Source: Ananas comosus
Taxonomy: Eukaryota; Streptophyta; Magnoliopsida; Poales; Bromeliaceae
Assembly: GCF_001540865.1 (NCBI RefSeq)
Contig: NC_033639.1
Location: 10,751,950-10,815,949, forward strand
DNA length: 64,000 nt
Reading direction: 5' to 3'
Both the position numbers and the translations under genes were made by a program. The notes under the pieces were generated by a model. It saw only the letters and a program-made list of their open reading frames with translations, made no database searches and was not told the origin of the DNA. Positions 11,870 to 25,365 of this stretch are shown here, one piece after another (positions within the stretch are counted from its first letter, which is position 1; every line of letters starts with the position of its first letter).

Positions 11870-12162
11870 TCTATGTCCCGAGGGATTCGACGGCTGGGAT
11901 CGATATCTGGAATGGGTAATCTGGCCGGTCTAATTAGTTAGACCGACTAAAGTCTGAACCGCCGCCCAAAAGCACGACCCAGAGAACCGAAGCGGGCCGG
12001 ACACCGAACCGACTCGACGTGGAACCCCGACCGTTCCTCAATTTACTCGTCGGCAGTTCCCGCCACGACCATTCCGAGACGCTGTCGTTCCCCTGCGTCT
12101 TCTATAGGTCTGGGGCTCTGTTCTGACGCCGTCCATCCGCCACTTTCGGGTTCCAAGTGGAG
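11870..12162 (+). promoter_or_regulatory. MRE11 promoter and leader exon 1 (shared with the divergent snoRNA unit)
   Basis: GC-rich sequence between the minus-strand telo-box and a splice donor (GGAG, then GTAAGAAG, exon end 12162). It contains no ATG near its end, so it is best read as the 5' untranslated exon of MRE11. A TTCCCGCC element at about 12056-12063 resembles an E2F site, although the base before TT is not the preferred A/T. E2F sites are common in plant DNA-repair genes. Confidence 0.45.
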
Positions 12163-13012
12163 GTAAGAAGAATCTGATTTTCTAGTGTGTCTTTATTGAT
12201 CGATTTCCTCAGAAATTTTCAGTTGTTTTCGTTTTTTGAACTGGATAATATTGCGTTCCTTTTCAGTTTTCCTTTTATCATCAGTCGGATCGAGGCTTGT
12301 AGGTTTTGTTTTTCGAAATGTTGTTGCTACGATCTGTCTTTGCTAGTAGCATTCCGCAGTAGTATCTGATCGTACACCCACAGTAAGTACGAATGCTCAA
12401 ACTAGGGCTTTTCTATCATTCTATGCCTTCATTCTTTCCCGATAAACCGATATAGTGTTAACGCTAGCAGGGCTTAACTTTAGATGATGGACCACTATGG
12501 GTAACGCACGCAATCTTCTCACCATTACGTTTCTGATTGTTACACTCTCATACCTTCTTACTCTCAATTGGAAAATCCTAGAGATCTTCTTCTTTGTCAT
12601 TAACCTGAAACTTTTAAACTTTCAGCTTTCCCATACACGCGAATAAGGACTAGGAGAGCCATTAAAGTTTTCGACACTCNATTTAAGGCTCTATTAGCAA
12701 TTCAGTGTTAATTGTTTCAGTTCCATTTTTTTTCTAAATGTGATGGAATCACTAGTGACTTTGATAAAATCCCAATGTAGTGACTAAAATCATGCATTCC
12801 CAAATCAAAAGTTAAGGGGCGTCAGTAAAGGGAAAAAAAAAAAAAGAAGAAAAATTGTGGTGGATTGATTGAGAGAATTTAAGCATAATATTATCAAGGA
12901 AGAAAAATTGCTACATTGTACTTACTCTTTATAAATTTTGGTTTTGTTATAATTGTGCTAGGCACACTGGTACATGCCCTTGTGTAATTTCCCTTTTGTG
13001 CATGATGTATTT

Positions 13013-13192
13013 CTTCCTCTGATCTCTTGATTTGTAACTTTCCAAACTCGTCTTTTCCTACCGCAGCCTGTGTATATAAAACATAAGCTACATGCTGGTT
13101 CTTCCTCTGATCTCTTGACTTGTAACTTGCTGAGCTCTTTTCTTTCCTTACTGCAGCCCGTATATATAAAACATACGCTACATGCTGGTTAG
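13013..13192 (+). repeat. Tandem duplication of about 90 bp in the MRE11 5' leader intron
   Basis: Two adjacent copies (about 13013-13099 and 13101-13192) share the order TTCTTCCTCTGATCTCTTGA ... TATATAAAACATA[A/C]GCTACATGCTGGTT, with scattered differences. No coding content. Confidence 0.7.
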
Positions 13193-13383
13193 TCTTCCTG
13201 ACTTTTTGGGCATCAAAATATAGTTAGTAACAATGCTTTTTATATGATTATTTTTGCAGTTGCTTTTGAGTATTGATTTCTTGCATTTTAATTACTTCAA
13301 CTGCAATCTTACAGGTCATGCTATAGTAACTGTGCTGTTTGGGAATGAGTAAATGATTATTGCAACTGATTATATTTACTGCA

Positions 13384-14026
13384 ATGTAAGTCTTCTTTTA
13401 AGACATTTCATGAAATGCTGGCAAAATTGAGTTCTTCCATATGCACGATTGATGATTCATTATTCCATGCACGATCTGATTTATTTTTCAATACCTTACA
13501 TATTATTTTGCAACTGAAACTCTTGTTGCCTATTTGATGAAGTTGTGCAAATTATTGTAGGAATTTATATATAGAATTCTATTACATCACATGGTGCGCA
13601 ACTCATTTGCACATTCTCCTCTTTCATGGATGTCGAAGATTTTTCTATCACCCAACTATTACTCTCTGTGACAAATTACTTAACAACTATTTCAGGGAGG
13701 ACACAATTAACACTCTCCGAGTGCTCATTGCCACTGATTGCCACCTAGGTTATATGGAGAAAGATGAAATACGTAGGTTTGACTCATTTCAGGCATTTGA
13801 AGAAATTTGCTCTATAGCTGAACAAAAGCAGGTAAAATTAACTTTGTGTTTGACCTTTTATTATGTGTTTTGATAAGCGACAGTGATTATACCATACCTG
13901 GTGGGCATGTGTTTATCTTATTCTCATGTTGCTACATATAGCAATGCACCTCCACGTGATGTTTATGGTATCTTTCCTTTAAAGATGCAATTTCGCATAC
14001 TTATATCTGTTCTTTTTCTTTTTTAT

Positions 14027-14068
<42 letters not shown>

Positions 14069-17000
14069 TTCTTGTTTCCCCTTTTCGTTATATTGAAAAT
14101 TGAGGTAGACCTTTTCCAGCTGACTGCTAAACATAATCTTGCTTCGGAACTGTCAAAGCTGATAAGTATTGATGATATGAGTTGCTATACTTAGGTCTTT
14201 AAACACTGTTGATGAGGATTGAGGAATACCTGAGAAAAATAGTTTTATTGCAGGTAGATCTCTTACTACTTGGTGGTGATCTTTTCCATGAGAATAAGCC
14301 TTCGCGATCAACACTAGTGAAGGCCATTGAGATCCTAAGGCGCTATTGCCTAAATGACCGGCCAGTTCAGTTCCAGGTTGTTAGTGATCAGACAGTGAAC
14401 TTCCAGAACATGTAAGATGGATTAAATGCCACTTCGTTTTCTTTTTTTGTTTAGAATACCTATTTTTAAGTTGATTTGTTCAATTTCTGCCGGACATGTT
14501 CTCAAAGTATTTACCTGTTGCCTCTTCAGGTCTTACTCAATATTGAAACTTACTGCATGAATTTCTTGTTCTACTTCTGACACAAGTACTTCTTACACTG
14601 AGTTTTTCAGATTTGGTCATGTAAACTATGAAGATCCGCACTTCAATATTGGCTTGCCAGTTTTCACTATCCATGGGAATCACGACGATCCTGCTGGAGT
14701 GGTATGACAGAAAAATGCATGCTTTAATCAGCAATTCTTCATGTTATTTGTACTGTTATTTTTCTTGTCAAGCTATTCATAGTTTTACTGAAACACTTTT
14801 GAAGGGTCAATATGTTGGACTAATGTTTAATGTATCCTCAAATGTGTTGATCTGTACATCTATGATCCATCTACTGACATATCTTATGTTCAGAAGTTTA
14901 ATGCATCCTCAAATACACACACAATTTTTATCTCCAGCAGCTAAAGAGATTCTGAATTGAATTGGAATCTTTTGTGGTAATGGTTGAATATATTTATAAT
15001 TAAATTTCAAAAGTCATTCAGTTTTCTTGCTATTTGATACATGAGAGATACCCCATAATGAGTATATGAGATTAGGATGCTTGCTAACATTATGTTTTAG
15101 TAATCACTGTAAAAAATGATTTTAAGTTAAAAAAGAAATAAATTAATAAAATACTTAACATTGTGGCGAACAACATAAGTATGTGAGGCCCACAGCAAAT
15201 TTGCTCCTACTTTACCACTGCTTAACAACATGTTCCTGTGTTGCTGTAATATGGCGCTTTTTTTGGATTATAACATGAAATTATAAGCATTACAGTTTTT
15301 TGTGCCTTGTTCTTTTTCCATTGCAGGATAACCTTTCTGCTATTGATATTCTCTCTGCATGCAATCTTGTTAATTACTTTGGAAAGATGGTCCTTGGGGG
15401 CTCTGGCGTTGGTCAAATAACACTCTGTCCTATACTTATCAAAAAGGTGGGTATACTTGGCTCAAAAAATAGCATTAATAATAACCAATTAACCAATACA
15501 TGATATTTCAGGGTACAACTTCGGTGGCCTTGTATGGCCTTGGAAACATCAGAGATGAACGACTTAATAGAATGTTTCAGGTACTCCAGAGACTTTATTG
15601 CCTTGATTCTTGAGAATGATCTGTAGAAGGTTACTGCTTCATTACTTACATTTGATTCCTCAGACACCTCATGCAGTGCAATGGATGCGACCTGAACCCC
15701 AAGATGGAGTCCCGGTGTCTGCTTGGTTCAATATTTTGGTTCTTCATCAGAACAGGTCTTTCATTATGTCAGAGAAATTTATTAAAATACAAAACGCTAA
15801 TATTCATATTGTGTCGATTTAGATTGAATATTTCTGCTGTCCAAAATGCAACACAGAATCAAGACAAACCCCAAGAATGCAATAAATGAGCATTTCTTAC
15901 CACGGTTTTTGGACTTTGTGGTATGGGGACATGAACATGAATGCCTAGTTGATCCACAGGTAATGCTTTAGATGCATTTCTAGGGTTAAATTTTGTCTAA
16001 TGGACATTAATTCTTAGTTTCTGCAGGAAGTTCCTGGAATGGGATTTCATATTACCCAGCCGGGTTCATCAGTTGCCACATCACTGATTGACGGGGAAGC
16101 AAAACCTAAGCATGTGCTTCTCTTGGAAATTAAGGTTGTTCTTGTTGAATGTGTTTATAATTTGGTTTTTGCTGTGTTTTCGTTCCTTTGCGAATCCTCC
16201 CTGTGGCATTTCTTAATGCAGTGGCCATGCCTGTCATATGTAGGGAACTGAATATCGGCCAACTAAAATACCTTTGAAGTCAGTCAGACCATTTGAGTAT
16301 GCTGAGGTGAGGGATGTAAAATACAAATTGTTTTCTTTAGGTGATTCTCATTATATGCATCTCTTTTGTAGGTTGTGTTGAAAGATGAAGCTGAGGTTGA
16401 CCCCAACAATCAGATGTCAGTTCTTGAATATCTGGATAAAGTTGTAAGAGAAATTACCTTATAATACAGCAAGTTTTTATATCAACAACTTGTGGTAGCT
16501 AGCCTGCCAAACCATCAAGTTGATGCGGCACTATTTGGATGGTTCCATTTCTGAAAGCTTGATCCAATAGCAAGTCAGGTCGCTGTAGTCAAGCCCATAT
16601 GACTTTTGTATATTTGATGTTGACCCTAGTGGATGACTTTTGTATATTTGATGTCGACCCAAGTGGACTAGGTTCAGACTAAGCCCACCAAACAAATCTT
16701 TCATTGATTAGTTTGGCCTATTTTGCCAAAATGCTGTATTCCTATATTTTTTGACTTATATCCTGACAGAACTTGCTAGTTTAACAGCACATTGGCTGGT
16801 TGGTGGGAATTGCGAAAAGCTTTCCTGACATGCTATGTGATCTTCAGAAGCAAAACTGATTGGAAGCCATATAGGATTACTATTGCTACTTACAATCCTT
16901 AGTTAATCCAATAAGTTTTTGATAACTAGAGATGAGTCTTGTATTCTTTTATCTCACCTCCTGATTTTAAATTCTTCAGGTGAGGAACTTGATTGAGAGA

Positions 17001-18479
17001 AGTAGCAAAGTAACTGTCAACAAGTCAGAGCTCAAACTTCCTCTTGTTAGAATCAAGGCAAGCATCCTGACTTGGAAATTGGAGTTTTTATTTTTTATAT
17101 TTTTGGATAGTTAGTAAACATAATCATACTTAAGGTGGCATATTTTTTATCCTCGTTGTTCGAGAAAGTTGCTTGCTAGTTCATTAGATGCTTTGGCACA
17201 TGTTGTCTCAAAATTTGGACATGCATTGACTTCTTGATGAGAAAAGCACAGTATGATTCAAATCCGAGGACCTTTTTCCTAAAAGGTGGAAACCTGAGGA
17301 TTCCTACAAACACAATCACCATAGAAGACAAAAAATGAATATATATACAGGAGCAATCTCAAATACCTTCAACAATGGATTCCATTAACTTCACCAAGAA
17401 CAACAACAAACATGCATCATGGGAAACAAAAACTCCGAATGGAAACTCTCCAAAAGACACAATTACAAGAAGCTCATAAGAGAGCAAAAGTGGTAAATAG
17501 GATGCTAGTCACCTCTTATAGCAAAAATTCCAGAAGACACCGAAAAGGAAGGAGAAAAGACATGAGCATAATATTTTTCTCCTGTTGTCTATATTACATG
17601 GCTAATTTTTTTGGCTATGAGTATTAAAATTGCTACTTGCTCTATAGGTTGATTACTCTGGGTTTTCAACAATAAACCCTCAAAGATTTGGGCAGAAGTA
17701 TGTGGGAAAGGTATCTCCTACATGATCATTGATAGTAACCTTTTTGTGAATATCTTGCTAAGAATGCACTTCAACCCTATGTGTATGTGATCTATATAGG
17801 TTGCCAACCCACAGGACATTCTAATTTTCTCAAAAGCTGCAAAGAAACGGCAATCTCTTCAAGGTATCAAATAATGGTGCTGCCCAAAGTCTATTGGTGT
17901 GCTGCACCTAACATTCATTCATGCTCTTTCATTTGTACAATGCCATTGCTTTGCTTTTCTTATTATTATTTTTTTAATAGTTTTCTCTCTTTTGGCTTTA
18001 GTGAATACAAGAGTTTCAGTAGAAATATTTTTCTGTTCATGACAAGAATTGAACTAATTTATAAAGTGTTGTTAGTGTCATATATAGGGATAAACTCAGT
18101 AATGTATTTATTGTAATATTTAGAACAAACTGTGAAAGAATGGTTGCACCATTTGTTTTCTAACAAGGCTTGATAACATTGCAGTATTAATTTCAGTTTG
18201 ATGTTTATTAATGACTTTCTGCTTTGCTCTTTGTCTTATTGTAGAAAATATTGATGATTCTGAAAAACTTCGTCCAGAAGAATTAAATCAACAAAATATA
18301 GAGGCTCTGGTTGCTGAAAGTAACCTGGTATATTCTATGTGAAGTTGCTCTTACTCTTGAATTTTTTTCGTGTAGATGCATTTCCATCTAGTGCAGTGAG
18401 TTTTAATGCTTTATCGTCAAGTGGAGCATAGATTGAAGAACCCAAAAAAGAATCATTCTCTCATGTTTTTGGAGCTTGT

Positions 18480-18525
<46 letters not shown>

Positions 18526-20165
18526 GTATGTATGTATAACAAGCTGCCAAGAAGTATGTATGTTTTTAACCAATTTTGAAACCTAGCAAACAGTTATATA
18601 GGATGTACAAGGTATGTTTTATCTTGAGATGATCTAATGTGCCAAACAGAATCCAATAGGTAGTTTGCATTTCGAGTTACTTCATATTTCATATATGAAC
18701 GAAGTGCCTGAGATGTCTGAAATCTTTATTTTACAGTCAGCATGACATGTGAAGGGTGCAGTCCGAACAAATAATGTGTTCTCAGTAATCCTCTTTTTAT
18801 TTGATTTGCAGAAAATGGAGATTCTTCCAGTTAACGATTTGGACATTGCTTTACATGACTTCGTTAACAAAGATGACAAAATGGCATTTTACTCCTGCTT
18901 GCAGCACAATCTTGAGGAAACACGAGTAAGCATCCTTTCTAGTGCTTTTGTCTTGCAATTTTTGACAATAATGTAACATTGCGTCACATTACTATAGTGT
19001 TTGAAAAGTTTATTTGATCTCAGTGCTGATTCTTTTTAATGTACAGAACAAATTGACTGCTGAAGCAGATAATTTGAAGATCGAAGAAGATGACATAATA
19101 CTTAAAGTGGGCAAGTGCATGGAGGCAGGAAGCTATTAACTTAAATTTTTTCTTGTGGGTGAGTGAGCATATTGATGTGTATCATGGTGTTTCTAATATT
19201 TTTCCTTGTGCAGGAACGTGTGAAAGATAGGTCAATGCGTTCCAAGGAAAGCATAAGATTCTCATCAAGCTCACAGAACTTCCAGGTTGGTAGAATAAAG
19301 AGTGTTGTTGTGAAGATAAATCATTAGCCTATTTTATCTGGTGATGTTGTGTCATTTCCTCAGGATAATAGAGGTAAAGCTATAACAGGTCCCAGTAGTC
19401 CACATTTTAGTGATGAAGAGGATACAAGGCATATGCTCGTAACTTCAAAATCCACTGGCCGAGGAAGAAAGGCTTCTGATGTTAGCAGAAGTGGAGCCCC
19501 TAAGAGAGGCAGGGCAAGAGGCTCCAACAGCTTAAAGCAGATGACTCTTGATGCCACTATGAGAGTCCGCCATTCTGAAAGGTTCATCATAACTATGCTG
19601 CCACATTCTTAGTGAAGGATTGTTCTCAAACTGTCTAAGTATTTGATTATTATAATTTCTCATGGAAAATTCAAGTACATAGAAAAATTAGTGAGATACG
19701 CAATTACCAGGCTGCCTTACCTTGTCATTAAGGTCACTTTATTGTGACCTGTGTGTCGTGTCCAATTATAGTAGCCTTTGATCTCTGGGCATAAGGTTGC
19801 ATACATTTGAATCTTTGCACAGAGTAAACTTTCCTCAGTATCTACAACTGACCTAATTTAGGATTGTTGCTCTTTCCATTTCCATTATTACATTGCTTTA
19901 CCAAGAAGAAAATTTTGAAACATTTTTTTGTAACTTATTGGCTAGTGCAGACCGGCATCAGCTTCTGCAACGGCTGCTGTTCGAAGCATTGTGGATGAGG
20001 TGGACTCTTCAAGTGAAGAAACAGAGGCATATGAAATAAATGAAGTTGTTGAGAATTCTGTAAATTCTGTTTCCTTCTACTGTTTAGAAGCACGGATATC
20101 ATTCTCATATTGAAATATCTTATTTTGCTATACTGTCCTTTTAAATCCATAACTTTTCTTTCTTT

Positions 20166-20206
<41 letters not shown>

Positions 20207-21006
20207 TTTCCTTTTACTTTTCTCCTCAACCAAGGAACCTGAAGAAAGCTTCCAAGAGAAGGGGCGCAAAAGGGCTGCATCTAGAGGCAGAGGCAGAGGC
20301 AGGGGCAGGGGATCTGCATCATCCGCAAAGAGGGGAAGGAAGTCAGATTTATCTTCCATTCATAGCATGCTTATGAATACAAAGGATGATGATGACGATG
20401 ATGATGAGATGTCTGACAAATCAAAGAAAGCACAACCTCGTGTAAGTGAAGCAGCTTATAATATTTACTATTCGTAATTCCCTAATATGGATCTGTATAT
20501 GCTAAGTATCTGGAAGGACAAATCTAATGCGAGAAATCCTTTTGTTGAGTGTAATCGGCTCCTACCTTTTCTTACTCTAATTATAATGCATGAAGAAAGC
20601 TTCCAGCAGGAACACATTCGATTGTTTGGTTTCTTTAGGTTGTAGTACCTAAAGCTCTTGTTTGCATTTATTTGTGCTGTATTTTTTTTTAAAATTATTG
20701 ACAGCAACATAAACCATGTAAAGATGCTACACCAATGGGCAATAACATCAGCGACTCGAAAAGTTATCTGTTTGACAATTTTATCTTTGGTGGAAAATAT
20801 ATAGTCAAGGTATATGTAGTAGGCAGGAGGCTCATCAGGAGCAACATTTTAACTTGGGCTGACTGTAACTGTTGTATTCTTGTCAAATTGTTTTTCTATG
20901 TTTGAACTTCTGATAATAGTAAACCATTATAACATGTTTGGCATAACTAACCCAGCGTTAATGTTCACAGGTAACTAGGAACTATGGGGCTATTCGAAAG
21001 AGATGA
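13384..21006 (+). CDS. MRE11: MRE11 double-strand-break repair nuclease
   Basis: Nuclease subunit of the nuclear MRE11-RAD50-NBS1 complex that resects and bridges double-strand breaks and acts in meiosis and telomere care. Exons: start bases AT at 13384-13385, then 13696-13831, 14254-14411, 14611-14701, 15327-15446, 15512-15580, 15664-15755, 15857-15959, 16027-16134, 16244-16306, 16372-16443, 16980-17057, 17648-17710, 17800-17863, 18245-18327, 18812-18925, 19047-19124, 19214-19285, 19364-19581, 19951-20059, 20235-20441, 20971-21006. They total 2136 nt, exactly 711 residues plus stop (Arabidopsis about 720). All metallo-phosphoesterase motifs are present: DCHLG (15-19), [11 protein letters not shown] (53-63), GNHDDP (121-126), HQNR (220-223), GHEHE (247-251). 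The C-terminus has a glycine-arginine-rich stretch and an acidic run, ending [11 protein letters not shown]. The ATG is formed across an intron (AT|G), and two introns use GC donors (17058, 19125). Confidence 0.95.
14033..14065 (+). repeat. (CT)n microsatellite in an MRE11 intron
   Basis: Perfect CT dinucleotide run between the exons ending 13831 and starting 14254. Similar (CT)n runs sit in the MRE11 introns at about 18483-18522 and 20171-20202. All three are pyrimidine-rich on the transcribed sense strand. Confidence 0.9.
18483..18522 (+). repeat. (CT)n microsatellite in an MRE11 intron
   Basis: CT dinucleotide run followed by a short TATG run, between the exons ending 18327 and starting 18812. 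Confidence 0.9.
20171..20202 (+). repeat. (CT)n microsatellite in an MRE11 intron
   Basis: CT dinucleotide run 33 bp upstream of the exon acceptor at 20234, close enough to serve as part of the polypyrimidine tract. Confidence 0.9.
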
Positions 21007-22084
21007 TTTTCGTAATGGCGGATATGTTATCTGAGGAACTTTTCATCGTGAAATCACTGTTGTAGAGTAGTCTTCGAACATGCAGGTGTTTTCAGAGTCA
21101 CAACAAGTGCTGTATATTCATTAAAATGTTCCAATCTGCTCCTCTTAGCTTCTCTAGTTTTGGTGATCGATGTGTTCTTTATTGGAATACTATGGTATAC
21201 TTCAGCACTGTTTAATGGGCTTGCTTACATGAAACAGTGATTTTCTCAATTAGAGTATGCACGATATGTTGATTGGCTTGCGACTTGCTGCTCACGAAAA
21301 ATAATTGGCATCGGTATCGAGATCTCAACTCTTGTAGTGTACAAGGCCAAAAGCAAGCAAGCTAGGAGTGTTGCATGTTGAGCAGAATGTGACGATAACA
21401 AGCTTTTCATAGAATGAGGAGAGCTGTTGAGTTTTAGACTGATTGACTTTCATTTCTGGATGACAGGCTGTCCTACTATTAACTAGCAAATTTATTAGAA
21501 CAAAAGAGAGCGGACAGGATATCCTGAGACAACAATAGTTCCTACACTGGATCACTTGATTCATGCTGATGCAAGCATCTCATATTCACTGTGCATTAGG
21601 GGCTAAATGTGATTAGGCCCACTAGAAAATGAAGCATAGTGAGTGTTGCAACTCTTAAATATCACCGCTGTGGAAATATATTGGAATAAAATGAGCATAA
21701 CAACAACCACTTCAAGCACTCGAAAAAGAAAGGATATCCTATAAACTCTCGTTTCTCAGCATTTCAACAATGAGATTTCAACCTTGCATTAACTCAGCTA
21801 CCACACAATTGTTTGGATGGTCAGAACATAGTAAACACCATACTCTTCCAGAGTTCTTGCCAGATTAACTTTTTAACTACAACTATAGGTTATCACTATC
21901 AAATTCATATGATCACATCAGATACAGCTGAACAGAAAATGGGAAGAAGTTACATGTATTTCTTAATCAGAATATACAGCTGAAAGCAATCCCTCGAGAA
22001 TTGCTTGGTCAGGAATATACAGCTGAAAGTAGTTTCCGAGAAGATGGCCATATCAGGACTTACTTCAAAAATGACCAGTCACAT
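21007..22084. other. Convergent intergenic region between MRE11 and the hnRNP U-like gene
   Basis: Contains the 3' untranslated regions of two genes transcribed toward each other. No convincing gene, RNA gene or transposon was seen. The open frames are short and lack recognisable motifs. Confidence 0.6.
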
Positions 22085-25000
22085 TTAGCGATACCAGAAA
22101 CCAGGGCGAGGGTTTGTGGGCCTTGGGGAAGGGGCTCCATAAGGAGGCCTAGGATGCGGCGCTGCGTATGGTGAACCTGCCCAGGGAATTCAAACTTTCA
22201 AACTTAGTAAAGAGAATGGGGAACAAGTAATAGTTAATGAATATGTGCCTTGGCTCTCAGAACAGTGCAGTTTATTTTCCTACCATAGGTGTCTTGTACA
22301 GGGTTACGCCATTCATCCAAATGTACCCTACCAGTATGGTGACCAAAACTTGGCAATGGTTGTCCAGCATACGAAGGTGGAGTAAACAAATGTGTATAGT
22401 TTGATTTTCCATAAGGACTTGAACTCTCAAGGCCAGGACTCCTGAAGGCTTCCGCATCACTGTATCTTTGATAGTGATGGAGGCTAACTTCACCCGGAGG
22501 GATCCAACCACCTTCGCGATTAATTCTCTCGTAGGGATTTGCAGTATTGTAGGTTCCATAGGGAACATAGGGCAAACTCCTATCATACTCCGAATAGCTT
22601 CTGTGCTGGAGATGCTGTGGCATGTGAGAACCCAGAACACCTGACCTTGTCATGGGATCACCTGAAGAACCAACCCATGGATATGCTGGATCGACCTGCA
22701 CGATAGAGAAACCATGTCAATGTCAGATTAAACCCTAATTATTGAACTACTAAACCTGATAAAACCAGAAGTGTCATAAGGTTTACAATCTGAATTAAAA
22801 CATGACAAAAAAAAATCGGTAAACACACACACACAAAATGACCTCAACAAGTATATGACAGCACTTGATAAAAGACTACAAATTTTTACATGTGATAGAG
22901 TCTAACATTACTTCAAATATTCAGCAATAAATATCTTCGGGCCTCAGATAGCAAGATACAATTCCCTATTACCTAAAACGAACAATCAATATATTATTCT
23001 TTGTAAGTAGGAAGACATACTTGCTGATTACTTGGGGAATCACGACACGGAGGCAAGACTATGTGCTGAGAACTCGGGCACTGATCACCAGGAACTACAA
23101 CACAGTACCATCCATCAGATGATCAATAATGCAGCTAACATAAAAGAAGCAATATTTGCACATCTATCATTGAAGCTAAAAGCAACACCTGAAGAAGCTT
23201 CTTTGCTCACAACAGAACGGTTAGACACTGACTGGATGGAGCCTTCACGAGAATAAGGTGTGCAACCCCTCTTAAAATTTATGCTGGGAGATCCTAGTGC
23301 ACACTTCATTTCATCTAAGTGTCTTTCTGCTTCTTCTCTGCCTAACTCTGGAAATATAACCTTAACATTATCAAATGTGTCAGTAATTCATACTACACTA
23401 AAAGAAGAGCAGAAGATTAACAATTGGAAACTTAAAAAATACCTCATCGAAAACTTCATTTGAATTAGGCATGCTTTTCTTCATTGGTAAGACATAATTG
23501 GCTGAAAAAAGCAGTCCTACTCATGTGAGTCCAATACTACAAACAGTGATTTTTAACCAGTAATTCATAGCTTGGATAAAATAATTGAGATGTGGTTACC
23601 AATCATCTCATTTATTGCTTCTGCAGGAACCTCCTTTCCCATTTCCTTAAATCGTTTCTCTGACCGAAACTTGAGCTCATTTGGTGGTGGGAATATGACA
23701 ACTGCTACCTACAGCAGCAATAGTACGGCACAGAATGTTAAACTTACCAAGATATTGCCAATTGAAAAGTAAATGTAAATTCATACAGGAGAAGAACCCC
23801 ACGTCTTTTCTTTTATTAATATATTTACTTTTTTAAAGCTTACCTTGTGGTAATCTGCAAATGCTTTTAGTTTTCGGTTACGAGCACTCTTGTAAACATT
23901 GGTTTGATCAATAATGTAGTTGCGGGGAGTCTTTGCAGCCCTAGCTAATAAGGTATTAAATATTCCCGTCGCACGATTCATCAAGCGCTCAAAACGTTCA
24001 CCATAGTTGTTCTTACGTAAGAGCCCTGGAACCTGCAAAGATTATGTATAAACACAACATCCTCGATCAGATAGCTTTTCTCAGGGAAACAACTTGATAA
24101 ACAAAACTGCTTGACAGACCTTCATTTGATCCAAAGCAAGGTTAGTACCGAGAAGGATGTATCGCTTCTCCGGATGATCTTTCACCCAGTTTTCTGCCCA
24201 TGTAGTCTTCCCAGAGGCAGGTAAGCCAACCATCATCAACACTTGACATTCTTTTTGCCTCGTGAAAGTGGGGCCAAATATTGCATTTCGATCTGCAAGG
24301 GCTGAACTCCATGGCTTGTACCCATCCTCCGGAACCAACCCATCCTCCAAGCTAAATTGCAACTGGACCGCAACGTTTTTCAAGAGAACATGAGGAAATA
24401 ACGCAGATTCCCAGGGCAAAGTCCGCAACGGAGCGTCCACCATGCCAAGACCCCTTGAAGTAGCATCAAAATGCTGGGCAATGCCCAACCACTGACCGTT
24501 TTTCGAGAACCCAATTGAAGCTAACGGCCTACTCTCGAGGTCCACGGCACAGACAATTGTATCTCCAACACCAAATTTTGTACCGTAGTGCGAAAAGTTG
24601 CCCTTGTTCGAGAATTTGCCGGTCCCGCCAAATCCAAAGCTATGGTCAGTCTCTCCAAGGTTCCCCACGGGATCGGCCCCTCTCGAAATACCGACGCGGC
24701 ACAGATGCTGCTGATCAGAGGGCGTGTCTGCCATGTCGACCACCTGCTCAGAAATGATTTTGCAACCGAAGCAGTACTTTCCAGCGGTCATCCCAACAGA
24801 AGCTCGGGCACCGGACCAGCAGTAGGCGAATCCTTCTTCATGCAGCGCATGTCCTCGGAGGCCATCTTCACCCACCTCGAAATCTGACACCAACAAAAGG
24901 AGGACATCATCATTCAGCGAACTGAAACGAAACGTGAATAGGAAGGAAGGAAGGAAGGCAGGAAGGAAGGAGGGGGAAATCGCATGAAAACTGGATTATA

Positions 25001-25281
25001 ATACTCACAAGAATGGAATTAACAATGGAGGACTTCCTACTTCCTACTTCCCACTTCCTATAAGGATGATGATTGTAGGAGGAGGAGGAGGAGGAGGAGG
25101 GCGATGGAAAGAGAAGGACAGGACGAAGAATACCTAGGTCGCAGTCGGCCGGGTTGAGCTCCACCCTGAGGGGAGAGGGGAATGGCTGCACCGCCTCCGA
25201 ACGGGCCCTCTTGGCCGAGGGTCCTCCTTCTCGGGGAAGGGGGCCATCCCCATCAGCAGTTCGCTGCTGCTTCGACGCCAT
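22085..25281 (-). CDS. hnRNP U-like protein: SPRY domain plus P-loop kinase-like domain
   Basis: Probable nuclear RNA-binding/scaffold protein of the heterogeneous nuclear ribonucleoprotein U-like family. Exons (minus strand): 25281-25134, 24883-24120, 24032-23844, 23708-23600, 23501-23443, 23360-23189, 23094-23021, 22695-22284, 22176-22085; sum 2019 nt, 672 residues. Order: a short basic/acidic head, a SPRY domain (about 55-225, with YCWSGARASVG and GDTIVCAVDLE), then a P-loop nucleotide-binding module beginning MVGLPASGKTTW (about 268-278). This continues through a DQTNVYKSARNRK segment (polynucleotide-kinase-like AAA fold). The tail is low-complexity, rich in Tyr, Pro, Ser and Arg, and ends RPGFWYR, resembling a disordered RNA-binding tail. 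Animal hnRNP U has a SAP domain at the N-terminus; none is evident here. The first intron carries (GGA)n and (GGAA)n runs. Upstream lies a four-copy tandem repeat. Confidence 0.9.
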
Positions 25282-25365
25282 GGATTGGAGGGAGGAGAGA
25301 TGAAAGAAGAAGGAGAAGTAGGATGACGAATGCTCAGACCGGGCTTTTCATTCTCATGTACGGTT

